A stretch of 64,000 bases of DNA from Streptomyces sp. SAI-127 (GCF_029894425.1 NZ_JARXYJ010000001.1:1922001-1986000), one strand, 5' to 3'; counted from the first letter of the stretch, positions 1 through 9,667 are shown. Numbers and translations are program-made. Notes: generated from the sequence alone by a model not told the origin.

Positions 1-318
1 GACCCAGGACACGGTCTTGAACTCGGGCTCCTCGCCCTCGGCGCCCAGGTGGATGCGGCCGTAGCGGCTCATCGCGAGCCACAGGGCGAACACCACGAAA
101 CACGAGGCGGCGAGCATGAAGGCCCAGCCGCCGTTGTGGATCAGCCCGTTGAGCATGGAGGTGGAGACGTCCTCCAGTGAGTCCGTCGCGGCCCAGCCCC
201 AGATCACGAAGGCCAGGGTGATGGCGGCGGTGACTCCGAACACCACCCGGTCGGTCTGGTGGCCGAGAGTCCCCGCGGGGCCTTCCCGGCCACCTCTCTT
301 CTTCAGGTCTTCAGTCAT
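1..318 (-). CDS. BCCT-family transporter, N-terminal part (cut by window edge)
   Basis: Reading leftward from an ATG at 318, 106 codons stay open to the window edge. The product begins with a short charged, cytosolic N-terminus, then a hydrophobic segment (VVFGVTAAITLAFVIWGWAA), an external loop and a second helix (WAFMLAASCFVVFALWLA), followed by the YGRIHLG and EPEFKTVSW motifs. This order is typical of betaine/carnitine/choline transporters such as BetP and OpuD, sodium- or proton-coupled importers of quaternary ammonium compounds. The substrate cannot be read from this fragment. The two transmembrane segments and the loop motif are seen; the family call is from recognition. The rest of the gene lies outside the window. 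Confidence 0.8.
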   Translation of the reverse strand, partial: MTEDLKKRGGREGPAGTLGHQTDRVVFGVTAAITLAFVIWGWAATDSLEDVSTSMLNGLIHNGGWAFMLAASCFVVFALWLAMSRYGRIHLGAEGEEPEFKTVSWV

Positions 319-406
319 CTGCGGCACCTTCCCCTGGAGCGGTGGGTACGCCGGTTTTCACACAGTTCCCCAGGACCTACCACAGGTGCCGCAGATTAGA
401 ACCGCT

Positions 407-1648
407 TCAACAGCCGGTGTCGGGCTCCCCGGCCGTGAGGTGGTACGGGGCGCGTTCGTCGAGGAGCAGCGGGACGAGGGCGCGCAGGGGTTGGCGGAGC
501 GGGACGTAGGTGCCCTTCGTCCTCACTCCGTGCAGGGCGAGTTCGTCCTTCACCTCCAGGTACTGGGCGTCGGTGAGCCGGTAACCGCAGGGCGGGTCCT
601 GGATCACCTCGGCCGGTTCGGGCGGGTCGTTGTCGGCGCCGCCGAGGTAGACGGGGCCGGTGGTGGGCTTGTCGCGGGCCTCGGTGGTGGCCTTCTCGAC
701 CCGGGCGCGACGGTGGTCGACAAAACCGAACAGGCCCTTCAGAGCCGCCAGTTGGGAGTTCACCCGGCGTCGGTTGTTGCCCGCCTCGTCGGTGTCCCCC
801 AGCGGTTCGACTCTGCTCTCGATCAGCAGGCCGATCGCGTGCTTGACACCCGACATGTTGCGCAGGATGCGCTCCTGGCCGTCACCGGCGACCTGTTTGA
901 CCGGGTCGCCGGTGACCGGGTCGGTCCAGATGCCGTACGTGCCGGTCGTGTAGCCGGCGCGCTGGGCGGCGGGGCGTACGTAGGCCTGGGACAGGGTCTC
1001 GGCCTCGTCGTGGACGGCCTGGTCGGTGTTGGGGTTGCGGGGCCAGAGGTCGAAGAGGTCCTTGTCGTAGTACCGGGGTGTGGCGGAGTACTCGTGCAGG
1101 TCGTAGATCACGTCCGGTCGCCGGTCGCGGACGACCTTCGCCATGGCGCGGGCCTCGGCGGTGGCGAGGGCGAGGTGGTCGCGGTTGATGTCGACGCCGT
1201 CACCGTTGCCACGGGTGTCGGCGGCCCGGCCGTCCGGGTTGGCGGTGGGCACGACCAGCACGGTGGTGCGGTCGAGGAAGCGCCGGGTGCCGGCGTCCTT
1301 CGCGTACGCCAGGTCGCGGACTGTGGTGAGACAGCCCTCGCGCCCGGAGGGCTCGTCGCCGTGCTGGCTGCACACGAGCAGGACCTTGGTGGGGGCGTGG
1401 CGTGCGCCGACCTGGACGAGGTGGAGGGGGCGGCCCTGTTTCGTCGTACCGATGCGGCTGAGCATGACCCGGCTGCTCGCCCGGTCGACCTCGGTGAGGA
1501 AGTCCCGCTCCTCGGACTCGCTCGTCCAGCGGGCGCCGTTCGACTGTTCGAAGCCGGTGCGGGGCGGGGTCTCGGTGGCTTCGGCCGGGATCGCGACCAG
1601 GGAGGCGACCAGGGCCGCCGTGCTCACGGTGACGGTTCGGATCGTCAT
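407..1648 (-). CDS. Secreted M14-family zinc carboxypeptidase
   Basis: The 413-residue product has a Sec-type signal peptide (hydrophobic stretch at about 8-21, AEA cleavage region). It carries the M14 zinc motif HGDE (His96, Glu99), the substrate-binding NR pair (155-156), the third zinc ligand in DLHEY (His185) and a candidate catalytic Glu in LLIESRVE (Glu277). These are the expected landmarks of a metallocarboxypeptidase acting outside the cell. Its ATG overlaps the stop of the upstream S15 peptidase by four bases (1645-1648), so the two are probably translationally coupled and work together on extracellular peptides. Peptide specificity cannot be read. It could alternatively be an M14 amidase-like enzyme rather than a strict carboxypeptidase. 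Confidence 0.88.
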   Translation of the reverse strand: MTIRTVTVSTAALVASLVAIPAEATETPPRTGFEQSNGARWTSESEERDFLTEVDRASSRVMLSRIGTTKQGRPLHLVQVGARHAPTKVLLVCSQHGDEPSGREGCLTTVRDLAYAKDAGTRRFLDRTTVLVVPTANPDGRAADTRGNGDGVDINRDHLALATAEARAMAKVVRDRRPDVIYDLHEYSATPRYYDKDLFDLWPRNPNTDQAVHDEAETLSQAYVRPAAQRAGYTTGTYGIWTDPVTGDPVKQVAGDGQERILRNMSGVKHAIGLLIESRVEPLGDTDEAGNNRRRVNSQLAALKGLFGFVDHRRARVEKATTEARDKPTTGPVYLGGADNDPPEPAEVIQDPPCGYRLTDAQYLEVKDELALHGVRTKGTYVPLRQPLRALVPLLLDERAPYHLTAGEPDTGC

Positions 1649-3618
1649 CCTCCCTCCGGGACCCGGTGGGCGGTGCGCGGCGCCCGGACTCCGTCAAGCG
1701 CCCCTGCCGCCTCGGGTACGGCGGTCTCGGCGCCCTTCGTGGCATGGGCGAAGGCGGCGGCGCCGCCGACCAGCGGGACGCGGGCCGAGGTGCGGGACAG
1801 GTCGATCGTGAGGGTGGGCTTGGTGGACGGCGGGTCGATGAGGTCCTTGTCGGTGCCCGCGACGATCAGGGCGAGGCGGTGGCCCGCCGGGACGACGTGG
1901 TCCGTGGCGCCGAGGTCCAGGGTGATGGTGTACGCCTTGCCCGGGGTGAGCGGGACGCCCTTTCCGGGGTCGGCGTAATTGCCGAGGTCGGCCCAGCCGC
2001 GGCTGACGACCGTGTAGTCGACGGCGGTGGTCTTCGCCTGCGTCTCCTTGAAGCAGGCGCTGTCACCGGACGTGCTGACACCCCAGCAGGTGCGGTTGGT
2101 GAGGGTGGTGATGCCTTCGCCCGCGGCCGCGTAGTCGCGGATGGTGTCGGGGCCGAGGTCCACGAGTACGGCGGAGAGGTGGGCCGTGGTGGTGGTCGGG
2201 CTCGCCGTCACGGTGACCTTGGAGGAGCCGGACAGGCGGAGGTCCTTGGTGAGGGTTCCGGTGGTGAAGCCCGCCTTGCCGGGGGTCGGCGTGTCGATCC
2301 GGGCGGCCCAGTCGGTCTCGCTCAGCGCGGGGTCGTCGGTGAAGGTCTCGGTGCCCTTGGCCTTGGTCAGGCCGAGGGTGCCGACGCCGGGCTGGGGCCC
2401 CTTGGCGGGGCGCAGGGTCGTGGTGGCCGTACCGCGCGGGGGCCAGGTCTTCGAGGTGACCCACTGGTCGGGGTGGCGTTCGATGTCGGCCATGGGTTCG
2501 CGGTCGATGCCGTTGTCGTAGCCGAGGAGTTCGTGGTCGAACCAGCGGTGCAGGGTGTCGACCCATTGCGCGCGGCGGAAGTCGAAGGGGTCGACGTGGC
2601 CGGTCTGGGAGAGCCAGATCTTGCGCTCGACTCCGTTCTTCGCGAGGGCGTCCCACCACGGACCGAGGTGCTGGAGGCGGACGTTGAGGTCCTGCATGCC
2701 GTGGATCGCGAAGACGCTGGCCTTGACTTTGCCGGCGTCCTTCACATAGTCGCGCTCGGTCCACAGCGGGGTCCGGTCGCCGGTGCGGGGCGCCTGGTCG
2801 ACGAGCTTCTGCTGGACGGCGGCGCACTTGGCGCGGGCGTCGGGGCTGTCGACGTAGTCGGAGAGCCAGTCGGGGCCGGAGTCGTAGAGCGGGGCGCCCT
2901 TGGAGAAGTAGTAGTCGTACCAGGTGGAGATGGCGCTGATCGGGACGATGGTCTTCAGTCCCTCGACTCCGGTGGCGGCGACGCCGTTGGCGATGGTGCC
3001 GTCCCAGCTCTTGCCGATCATGCCGGTCCGGCCGTTGGTCCAGCCGGCCTTGGCCTTCGCTGTGCCCGTGCGGCTGGTGTAGGCGGTGGCCCGGCCGTTC
3101 AGCCAGTCGACCACCGCCTTGGCGGACTGGATGTCGGAGCGGCCACCGACGTCCACACAGCCGTCGGAGCGGTTGGTGCCGGCGAGGTCGACCCCGACGA
3201 AGGCGTAGCCGCGGGGCACGAAGTAGTTGTCGTAGAACAGCGGCATCTGGACGACGTTGCCGTTCGCGTCGTACGTCTTCAGCTGGCTCTCGTTGCCGCG
3301 TCCGCAGCAGGAGTAGTAGGGGCTGGCGTCCATGATGACCGGGACCTTGCGGCCCTGGGCGGCGGGTTCGCGGGGCCGGACGATGTCGACGGCGACGCGG
3401 TCGGTCTTTCCGTCACCGTCGCCGTCGAGCCGGGTGTCCACCCAGACGGCCTCGCGGACGGCGTTGCCGTACGAGTAGATCGGTTGGCTCTCTCGCGGGG
3501 CCGTCCGCTCCTGTGCCTCGGCGGTCGCGGGTGCGAGGAAGGTCGCCAGCAGGGCGGCGGTGGCCGCCGCGGCTGTCGCGAGCGGTCTCCAGGTCGTGAA
3601 GCGCGTGCGTATCGACAT
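1645..3618 (-). CDS. Secreted Xaa-Pro dipeptidyl-peptidase (S15/CocE family)
   Basis: The 657-residue product starts with a signal peptide (charged N-terminus, hydrophobic region about 12-33). The serine nucleophile sits in GKSWDG (Ser204). The acid and base of the triad are likely the Asp of HGMQD and the His of GHVDPFD. A C-terminal beta-rich domain (from about residue 410, with the [10 protein letters not shown] and [16 protein letters not shown] segments) matches the X-Pro dipeptidyl-peptidase C-terminal domain. The family removes Xaa-Pro dipeptides from peptide N-termini. It is the first gene of a two-gene operon with the M14 carboxypeptidase and is transcribed away from the M1 aminopeptidase, so three secreted peptidases are clustered here. 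Confidence 0.9.
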   Translation of the reverse strand: MSIRTRFTTWRPLATAAAATAALLATFLAPATAEAQERTAPRESQPIYSYGNAVREAVWVDTRLDGDGDGKTDRVAVDIVRPREPAAQGRKVPVIMDASPYYSCCGRGNESQLKTYDANGNVVQMPLFYDNYFVPRGYAFVGVDLAGTNRSDGCVDVGGRSDIQSAKAVVDWLNGRATAYTSRTGTAKAKAGWTNGRTGMIGKSWDGTIANGVAATGVEGLKTIVPISAISTWYDYYFSKGAPLYDSGPDWLSDYVDSPDARAKCAAVQQKLVDQAPRTGDRTPLWTERDYVKDAGKVKASVFAIHGMQDLNVRLQHLGPWWDALAKNGVERKIWLSQTGHVDPFDFRRAQWVDTLHRWFDHELLGYDNGIDREPMADIERHPDQWVTSKTWPPRGTATTTLRPAKGPQPGVGTLGLTKAKGTETFTDDPALSETDWAARIDTPTPGKAGFTTGTLTKDLRLSGSSKVTVTASPTTTTAHLSAVLVDLGPDTIRDYAAAGEGITTLTNRTCWGVSTSGDSACFKETQAKTTAVDYTVVSRGWADLGNYADPGKGVPLTPGKAYTITLDLGATDHVVPAGHRLALIVAGTDKDLIDPPSTKPTLTIDLSRTSARVPLVGGAAAFAHATKGAETAVPEAAGALDGVRAPRTAHRVPEGG

Positions 3619-3779
3619 GCGCGGACGGTACAGCGGTCAACTCCCGTGCAAAAGAGGGCCCCTTGAGACCATGACGGCCGAATGGCGATCGTGTGACACG
3701 GGTGGCCATGGACACATCCAGCTCACAGGTGATGAATAGGCTGCGAACAGACTTCGGGCCCCTACGACTTGGAGCTTTC

Positions 3780-5288
3780 GTGCACCGCAGACTCATCGCA
3801 CCGGGCGCACTCGCGACGGCCTCCCTGATGCTGGCGATCCCGGCGTCGGCGGCGGACTTCTCCCCCGGCGCACCGGGTATCGGCGACCCCTACTACCCGG
3901 CCTACGGCAACGGCGGATACGACGTCTCCCACTACGACCTGCGGCTGAAGTACCAGCCGGCGACGGACGAGTTGGAGGGGACGGCGACTCTTCTCGCGCG
4001 CACCACGCAGGATCTGTCCCGCTTCGATCTGGACTTTCTGCTCGACGTGAGCGAGGTGCGGGTCAACGGCGCCAAGGCGTCGTTCGCGACCACCGGTGAG
4101 CACGAACTGGAGATCACGCCGAAGTCGCCCCTGGCCAAGGGCACTCCCGCGACCGTGGTGGTCCGTTACAGCGGGGTGCCGTCGTCGAAGCAGGCGTACG
4201 GCTTCACCAGCTGGCACCGCACTCCCGACGGCGGGGTCGGGGCGAACGAGCCCGAGGCGGCCTGGTGGTGGTTCCCGAGCAACGACCACCCGCTCGACAA
4301 GGCCACCTACGACGTGTCGGTGCTCGTGCCGGACGGCAGCCAGGCCATCTCCAACGGGACGCTCCAGTCGACGAGTTCACGCCTCGGCTGGACGCGCTAC
4401 TCCTGGCGCTCCGACAAGCCGCAGGCCACCTATCTCGCGACCCTGGCCGTCGGGAAGTTCGACATCACGACCGGGACGACCGACAGCGGGATTCCGGTCG
4501 TCAACGCCTACAGCAAGGACCTCGGGGCCAACTACGGCGCGGCCCGAGCCAGCGTCGAGCGGACCGGGGAGATCGCCGACTGGCTGAGCGGGTACTTCGG
4601 GCCGTATCCCTTCAACGCCCTCGGCGGATATGTGCCGAACACCACCACCGGGTACGCGCTGGAGACGCAGACCCGGCCGTTCTACAGCCCGCGGCAGTTC
4701 GCGAACGGATCCAACACCTCCGTCGTCGTACACGAGTTGGCCCACCAGTGGTACGGCGACCTCGTGTCCGTGCGCGGCTGGAAGGACATCTGGGTCAACG
4801 AGGGCTTCGCGCGGTACGCGCAGTGGCTGTGGTCCGAGCACGAGGGCGAGGGGACGGCGCAGGAGCTCGCCGACTACGTGTACGCCTCGCATCCGGCCGA
4901 CGACGCGTTCTGGACGGTGAAGCCGGGTGATCCCGGGCCGGAGAACCAGTTCGACATCGCCGTCTACGACCGGGGTGCGCTGGCCCTGCAGGCGCTGCGG
5001 AACGAGATCGGCGACGAGGCCTTCTTCGCCGTGCTGAAGGGCTGGCCGCAGAAGTACGCGTACGGCAACGCGTCCGTCGCCGACTTCCGGAGGTACGCCG
5101 AGGAGGTGTCCGGGCAGCCGCTGGCGGCGCTGTTCGACACGTGGCTGTTCCAGCCGTCGAAGCCGGGGGCGCCGGCGGCGCGGGGGGCGTCGATCGCGAA
5201 GGCCGCGGAAGCCGCGAAGGCCTCCGTACAGCCGAAGTCGTGGAAGAAGATCGCCGCGACGAACGACGTGCACGAGCACGGCGAGTAG
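3780..5288 (+). CDS. Secreted M1-family zinc aminopeptidase
   Basis: I chose the GTG at 3780 because GGAG at 3771-3774 is correctly placed and it gives a clean signal peptide (RRLIAPGALATASLMLAIPASAA). Codons upstream in the same frame look non-coding. The 502-residue product has the M1 zinc motif HELAH with the distal Glu in NEGFAR (HExxH-x18-E, around residues 318-341). It also has a loop, GGYVPNTTTGYALETQ, at the place of the exopeptidase motif. It is shorter than PepN because it lacks the long C-terminal helical domain, as expected for secreted actinobacterial forms. It probably removes N-terminal residues from extracellular peptides alongside the divergent S15/M14 pair. The 162 bp between 3618 and 3780 must hold both promoters; I see no strong palindrome there. 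Confidence 0.9.
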   Translation: MHRRLIAPGALATASLMLAIPASAADFSPGAPGIGDPYYPAYGNGGYDVSHYDLRLKYQPATDELEGTATLLARTTQDLSRFDLDFLLDVSEVRVNGAKASFATTGEHELEITPKSPLAKGTPATVVVRYSGVPSSKQAYGFTSWHRTPDGGVGANEPEAAWWWFPSNDHPLDKATYDVSVLVPDGSQAISNGTLQSTSSRLGWTRYSWRSDKPQATYLATLAVGKFDITTGTTDSGIPVVNAYSKDLGANYGAARASVERTGEIADWLSGYFGPYPFNALGGYVPNTTTGYALETQTRPFYSPRQFANGSNTSVVVHELAHQWYGDLVSVRGWKDIWVNEGFARYAQWLWSEHEGEGTAQELADYVYASHPADDAFWTVKPGDPGPENQFDIAVYDRGALALQALRNEIGDEAFFAVLKGWPQKYAYGNASVADFRRYAEEVSGQPLAALFDTWLFQPSKPGAPAARGASIAKAAEAAKASVQPKSWKKIAATNDVHEHGE

Positions 5289-5331
5289 GGCCTGGGGCGG
5301 AGTTGGAGCGGGCGGTGTCGGGGCGGTCCTG

Positions 5332-5826
5332 TCCTTCGACCCCTGTCGAGGTGTGGGGCGCCCCGACCGGCTTGGATTCCGGCGAGCCGCGCTGTCTGAG
5401 GTAGACGGACAGGATGGCCATGGAGGCCACCGCGAGGAGCTCGGACTGCCAGTTCTGAGGGGTGCGGCTCCAGAAGTCCGCCGACCCTATGGAGCTGTCC
5501 CAGCTCATGGGGGCCTGGGGCCGGCGGAGCTGTTCCTCGTTGTAGGCGGCGACGCCGCTGATCGACTGGGCCAGCCAGGACAGGACGAAGATGGTGCCCA
5601 TGACCAGTCCGAGGGAGTGGGAGTAGAGCGCCTGGCGCAGTCCGCCGGCACCGGCCCATCCGGGGGAGTCGCGGTGGGCGTACCGGCCGACCCGCTGGTC
5701 CCGGTCGGACTCCGTTCCCGCTTTGTGCATCTCCTTCGACTCCGGAGAGCCCCGCTGGAGGAGCCAGACGGTCGCGGTGTATTCCCCGGCCCCGCCGAGC
5801 ACGAGCACATCGATGTCCCGGCTCAC
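5332..5826 (-). pseudogene. Truncated two-repeat membrane protein (DUF6766-like), hybrid start and no proper stop
   Basis: From a GTG at 5826, one base after the macro-protein stop and behind GGGGAGGA, the frame reads SRDIDVLVLGGAG. That resembles the start of PfkB-type sugar kinases. It then switches to TATVWLLQRGSPESKEMH, a helix (LVMGTIFVLSWLAQSISGVAAYN), NWQSELLAVASMAILSVYLRQRGSPESKPVGAPH. The repeated LLQRGSPESK and YLRQRGSPESK show that the family normally has two similar halves. Here most of the first half is missing. Resemblance ends near 5332, but no stop follows: the frame stays open to 4795, antisense to the M1 gene. I read this as a deletion fusion that also lost its stop codon. 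The family name is from memory and moderately sure. Confidence 0.6.
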
Positions 5827-5827
5827 G

Positions 5828-6310
5828 TCAGTCCTCCCCGTGGTCGTACACGGTGACGGCGACACCCCGCTTCGCCAGCCGCTCGTCGATCAGCGGCTCC
5901 ACGCGGGACCATTTTCCTCCGGCCAGCCCGCACCCTATCCGTGGCATGTGCACCGAGGCGCCGAGTTCCGCGGCTTTGTCGGCCAGCCGCCCCAGGGCCT
6001 GGTCGATCGCCTCGTAGCGGACCGGGACACCCTTGCTGCCCCTCCGTATCCCCCGCTGCCCGATCATGTTGGCCACCCATACATATGGCTCGACCTGCAC
6101 GAACTGCGCGGCCCCCAGCCCGAAGTCGTTCGACGCGCGCCCCCGGTGCCAGGCGCGGTAGGCGGCCTCCGGTTCGGGCCATCTGTGCGACACCGCGACG
6201 ACGAAGCCCTTGCCCCAGCCCCCGATGTCGTTGCAGACGTGCGCGATCAGCTTGGTGCCCTTCACCGACGGAGCGGTGGCGTCGCCTCGGATGTACTTGA
6301 TCTCCCCCAT
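5828..6310 (-). CDS. Macro-domain protein, probable ADP-ribose hydrolase/reader
   Basis: The 160-residue protein is essentially one macro domain: YIRGDAT at the start, HVCNDIGGWGKGFVVAVSHRW as the ADP-ribose-binding loop, and PRIGCGLAGGKWSRVEPLI as the second phosphate-binding loop. This pattern is closest to the small TARG1/POA1-like branch, which removes ADP-ribose from acidic residues or processes ADP-ribose-1''-phosphate. It is soluble with no signal peptide. The damaged DUF6766-like frame begins one base after its stop, so the two would be co-transcribed. No ADP-ribosyltransferase is visible nearby, so a toxin-antitoxin role is not supported. Reader versus hydrolase cannot be settled from sequence alone. 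Confidence 0.85.
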   Translation of the reverse strand: MGEIKYIRGDATAPSVKGTKLIAHVCNDIGGWGKGFVVAVSHRWPEPEAAYRAWHRGRASNDFGLGAAQFVQVEPYVWVANMIGQRGIRRGSKGVPVRYEAIDQALGRLADKAAELGASVHMPRIGCGLAGGKWSRVEPLIDERLAKRGVAVTVYDHGED

Positions 6311-6349
6311 GACGTCACCGTAGAGGGCGCCACTGACAGTGGCGCCTCG

Positions 6350-7816
6350 TCAGTCCGTGAGGTCGGTCAGTTCGCGGTCTGTGGTGCGTTCGACCCTGCG
6401 GCGGATGCCGAACCAGCCGCCCACCAGGAGTGCCGCGATCACCGGGATCAGCAGGAGGGTCCTGCGGCCGACCTCGGGGTCGTTCCACATCATGCCCAGG
6501 CAGGCCAGGAGGAAGGCGATCGTGGTGATCTCCGTGGCCGGGCTGAAGGGCAGGCGGAAAGAGGGGCGGGTGAGCAGACCCGCCCGGGCGCGGCGGACGA
6601 AGACCAGGTGACAGACCATGATGATCACCCAGGTGCTGATGACGCCGAGGGAGGCGACGTTCAGCACGATCTCGAAGGCCTGGCTCGGCATGAGGTAGTT
6701 CAGGCCGACACCGAGGACGCAGACCGCGCAGGTGAGCAGGATGCCGCCGTAGGGGACCTGGCTGCGGTTCATGCGGGCCGTGAACCTCGGGGCCGAGCCC
6801 GCCGTCGCCATGGAGCGCAGGATGCGGCCGGTGGAGTACAGGCCCGAGTTCAGCGAGGACATCGCCGCCGTCAGGACCACCAGGTTCATCACGTCACCTG
6901 CCGCCGGGATGCCGATCTTCGACAGGACCGTGACGAAGGGGCTCTCGTCGGCCGAGTAGACCGAACCCGGCAGGAGCAGGGCCAGGAGGACGACCGAGCC
7001 GACGTAGAACAGGCCCACCCGCCACATGATCGAGTTCACCGCGCGCGGGACGACCTTCTCCGGTTCCGCCGTCTCCCCCGCCGCGACCCCGACCAGCTCG
7101 AGTGCGGCGTACGCGAAGATCACGCCCTGCATGACGAGGACGACCGGCATCGCGCCGTGCGGGAGGACACCGCCGTTGTCGGTGATCACGCTCGGGCCGG
7201 GTGTCCCGCCACCCACCTCGTGCCGGGTGGCCAGCAGGAAGATGCCGATCAGCATGAAGCCGACGAGCGTGGCGACCTTGATGATCGCGAACCAGAACTC
7301 CATCTCGCCGAAGATCTTCACCGAGATCAGGTTCACGGCGAGGACCACGGCCAGCGCGATCAGGGCCAGCGTCCACTGGGGGATGTCGGTGAACAGGCTC
7401 CAGTAGTGCGTGTAGAGCGCGATCGCGGTGATGTCGGCGATGCCGGTCGTCGACCAGTTCAGGAAGTACATCCAGCCCGCGACGTAGGCCCCCTTCTCGC
7501 CGAGGAACTCGCGCGCGTACGACACGAAGGACCCCGAGGAGGGCCGGTACAGGACCAGCTCGCCCAGGGCACGGACGACGAAGAAGGCGAAGACGCCGCA
7601 GACCAGGTAGGCCAGCGCCAGCGCCGGGCCCGCGGTGTGGAGGCGCCCTCCGGCGCCCAAGAAGAGACCGGTGCCGATCGCGCCGCCGATGGCGATCATG
7701 TTGACGTGGCGGGCCTTGAGGTCCTTGCTGTAGCCGGCGTCGCCCGCGTCGGCGGGCACCCGGGCCACGTCGGTGCGGGAGGCGGCCTGTGCCGAGTGCA
7801 CGGCGTCCTTGCTCAC
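6350..7816 (-). CDS. ansP: Amino-acid permease, AAT family, L-asparagine permease-like
   Basis: I set the start at GTG 7816 because the product then begins [10 protein letters not shown] and runs into the conserved [26 protein letters not shown]; the longer open frame upstream reads like promoter DNA. The 488-residue protein has about 12 transmembrane helices and the APC-superfamily signatures [35 protein letters not shown] and [16 protein letters not shown]. This family imports neutral amino acids by proton symport; the closest recollected relatives are asparagine permeases. It is divergent from the MerR-type gene at 8041, and the repeat cluster at 7984-8027 lies between them, so MerR control is plausible but unproven. 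Confidence 0.82.
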   Translation of the reverse strand: MSKDAVHSAQAASRTDVARVPADAGDAGYSKDLKARHVNMIAIGGAIGTGLFLGAGGRLHTAGPALALAYLVCGVFAFFVVRALGELVLYRPSSGSFVSYAREFLGEKGAYVAGWMYFLNWSTTGIADITAIALYTHYWSLFTDIPQWTLALIALAVVLAVNLISVKIFGEMEFWFAIIKVATLVGFMLIGIFLLATRHEVGGGTPGPSVITDNGGVLPHGAMPVVLVMQGVIFAYAALELVGVAAGETAEPEKVVPRAVNSIMWRVGLFYVGSVVLLALLLPGSVYSADESPFVTVLSKIGIPAAGDVMNLVVLTAAMSSLNSGLYSTGRILRSMATAGSAPRFTARMNRSQVPYGGILLTCAVCVLGVGLNYLMPSQAFEIVLNVASLGVISTWVIIMVCHLVFVRRARAGLLTRPSFRLPFSPATEITTIAFLLACLGMMWNDPEVGRRTLLLIPVIAALLVGGWFGIRRRVERTTDRELTDLTD

Positions 7817-7983
7817 GGTGGTTCCACTCTCTGGTGCGCCCCGGCGGGTCTCGCTCGGGTCTGCGGACGTGCGTCGGCCCGTACCCCTTCGGTCAAGGGC
7901 ACAGGCCGAGGGCTCGCCTTCCCGGGAGGCGGCCCCGCACACGGTGGCGGACGTCACAGAGGCAGACATCTGGAGGTTGTCGG

Positions 7984-8027
7984 AACAGGTGTCACAGCAA
8001 CAGGTGTCACAGCAATGGTGAGACAGC
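7984..8027 (+). promoter_or_regulatory. Three tandem 15-bp repeats at the MerR promoter
   Basis: AACAGGTGTCACAGC occurs twice in perfect tandem (7984-7998 and 7999-8013), followed by a degenerate 14-bp copy AATGGTGAGACAGC (8014-8027). A possible -10 hexamer GATACT starts right after the array (8028-8033). With TGTCAC at 8005-8010 as a weak -35 the spacer is 17 bp, which places transcription start at about 8040, the ATG of the MerR gene. The array therefore overlaps the core promoter and is a good candidate operator for autoregulation, and perhaps for control of the divergent permease. The promoter assignment is inference. Confidence 0.5.
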
Positions 8028-8040
8028 GATACTGCTCCAC

Positions 8041-8760
8041 ATGACGACCGACACCTCAACCGACGCCGAGGAACCGACCCTCACCGTCGACGAGCTGGCC
8101 GCGCGGGCGGGGGTCACGGTCCGCACGGTCCGTTTCTACGGCACGCGAGGTCTGCTGCCGCCGCCGGCGATCGGTCCGCGCAGGGTCGGTCACTACGGCC
8201 GCGAGCACCTCGCCCGCCTCGCTCTGATCGAGGAGCTCCAGCACCAGGGCATGACCCTGGCGGCGATCGAACGCTACATGCAGCAGCTGCCGGCCGACCT
8301 GAGCCCCCATGACCTCGCGATCCACCGGGCCGTGGTGGCCTCCTGGGCCCCCGACGCCGTGGAGCTGGTGACGCGCGAGGAGCTCCGGCGGCGGGCGGGA
8401 CGGGCGCTGAGCGACGACGACCTGGAACGGCTCGCCGCGATGGACGTCGTACGGCCGGACGGCGACGGCTACCGCGTCGACCTGGGCCTGCTGCGGCTCG
8501 GTGTCGGACTGCTCGACGTCCCGCTGTCGCTGGAGGCGATCCTGGCCTCGCGCAAGGTGCTCATCGAGCACTCCCGGGCCGCCGCGCACGAGTTGTCGCA
8601 GCTGTTCCGGGGCGAGGTGGCCCAACGCGACGCGCAGGACGTGAAGTCACTGTCCGCGCACATGGAACCCCTGGTCGTGCAGGCGCTGTTGACGACCTTT
8701 CAGCGGTCCCTCAAGGAGGAGCTGCGGGAGTGGACGTCAGAGGTGGGCGGAGGCTCCTGA
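8041..8760 (+). CDS. MerR-family transcriptional regulator
   Basis: The 239-residue protein starts at ATG 8041. The N-terminal winged helix-turn-helix ([29 protein letters not shown], then [32 protein letters not shown]) is classical MerR. A roughly 150-residue effector and dimerisation region without cysteine metal-ligand motifs follows, so metal sensing is unlikely. No Shine-Dalgarno sequence precedes the ATG; with the putative -10 at 8028-8033 the mRNA may be leaderless. It is divergent from the AnsP-like permease and convergent with the TPP-enzyme remnant. The inducer is unknown. Confidence 0.87.
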   Translation: MTTDTSTDAEEPTLTVDELAARAGVTVRTVRFYGTRGLLPPPAIGPRRVGHYGREHLARLALIEELQHQGMTLAAIERYMQQLPADLSPHDLAIHRAVVASWAPDAVELVTREELRRRAGRALSDDDLERLAAMDVVRPDGDGYRVDLGLLRLGVGLLDVPLSLEAILASRKVLIEHSRAAAHELSQLFRGEVAQRDAQDVKSLSAHMEPLVVQALLTTFQRSLKEELREWTSEVGGGS

Positions 8761-8800
8761 CCCGTTGAGGGTCTGTCCGGTGCGGGCGCGCGGACTTCGG

Positions 8801-9405
8801 CTACGGCCGCAGCGGTACGTCGACGAGCAGCGGCCCGGTGAGGTCGCTCGCTCCGGCCACCAGTTCTTTGACATGGTCGGCGCTGTCGGCCCGGATCGCG
8901 TCGACGCCGAAGAAGCGGGCGGCCGGGGTGAAGTCGAGGGGGCCCAGTTCGGTGCCGGGGCAGGTGCCCTGGACGCCCATCGCCCGGTAGGTGTCCTGGA
9001 GCGTGCGGTAGACGCCGTTGTTCATCACGACGAACAGGACGGGGGTGTTCTGGCGGGCCGCGCTCCACAGGCCCTGGAGGCCGAAGAGGGTGCCGCCTGG
9101 CCCAGGACGGCGACGACGGGGCGGGTCGGGTCGGCGAGGGAGCGGCCCACGGCGGTGCCGATGCCCCAGCCGAGGCCGCCACCGACGGTGTGGATGTAGC
9201 TGCCGGGGTTTTCCAGTCGTACGTGCCTGCGGAGCAGGCGGCCGACGGTGATGGCCTCCTCGACGACCACGGCGTCCGGAGGCAGACCGCTCGCCACGGC
9301 GTGGGCCGCGGCCCAGGGAGCGAGTGGGGCCGGGGAGTAGGCGGCGCGGTCCACGCCCTCGTCGCGGAGGATGTCCAGGACGGCGAGGGCGGGACGGTGA
9401 CCCAT
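8801..9405 (-). pseudogene. Thiamine-diphosphate enzyme (benzoylformate decarboxylase-like), internally deleted and frameshifted
   Basis: A good start (GAGGAG then ATG at 9405) opens with GHRPALAVLDILRDEGVDRAAY, like the N-terminus of MdlC/IlvB-type enzymes. It then jumps straight to PDAVVVEEAITVGRLLRRH and SYIHTVGGGLGWGIGTAVG, which belong to the C-terminal third. About 300 internal residues are absent. Near 9097 the frame breaks: VVAVLGQ is followed, one base out of frame, by GGTLFGLQGLWSAARQNTPVLFVVMNNG, the TPP-binding motif. A one-base deletion in the GDGGTLF codons explains it. The second frame runs to a stop at 8801. The gene cannot make an active decarboxylase. Confidence 0.8.
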
Positions 9406-9589
9406 GAGGGCTCCTCGTGGCGGGAGTTGAGGCGCGACCGGCTCGCAAGCCAGCGTCGGGTCCGGGGGTGCGGGCAAGGGGGCGGTCGCTCAGCCGTACG
9501 AATCCCGTCGGCGCGAGAGCCGCGCATGTCCCAGCCCGTACGGATGCGCCCGGAGACGCGGTGGGACGGGCTGAGTCACCCGCCCCTAC

Positions 9590-9644
9590 CGCCGGGCGAG
9601 CCGCAGTCGCCCACCCCCGAACGCCGGGCGAGCCGCGGTCGCCC
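9590..9644. repeat. Imperfect 23-bp direct repeat beside the operon terminator
   Basis: A 23-bp element starting CGCCGGGCGAGCCGC is found at 9590-9612 and again, with one mismatch, at 9622-9644. The second copy forms the left arm and loop of the hairpin at 9619-9655. The rest of the interval 9406-9589 shows no gene or clear site. The duplication probably arose by copying of terminator DNA. Confidence 0.5.
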
Positions 9645-9655
9645 GCCCGGCGTTC
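9619..9655 (-). terminator. Intrinsic terminator hairpin of the beta-oxidation operon
   Basis: GAACGCCGGGCG (9619-9630) and CGCCCGGCGTTC (9644-9655) form a perfect 12-bp stem with a 13-nt loop. It sits 12 bp beyond the stop codon of the last operon gene, fadB. No T-run is present, as is common for Streptomyces terminators. Confidence 0.7.
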
Positions 9656-9667
9656 ATGGCGTCCGCG

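Noticed and set aside
116..3666. Long forward open frames (up to 666 codons) over the peptidase genes
   Set aside because: They are complementary-strand shadows caused by high GC. They lack ribosome-binding sites and protein-family patterns, while the minus strand encodes clear secreted peptidases.
5828..6310. Macro-domain gene as an antitoxin of a DarT-like pair
   Set aside because: No DarT-like ADP-ribosyltransferase lies on either side; the adjacent frame is a damaged membrane protein.
7984..8027. Short repeat array considered as CRISPR
   Set aside because: Units are 14-15 bp and directly adjacent without spacers. The same applies to the arrays at 14262-14301 and 25535-25579. No cas genes are present.
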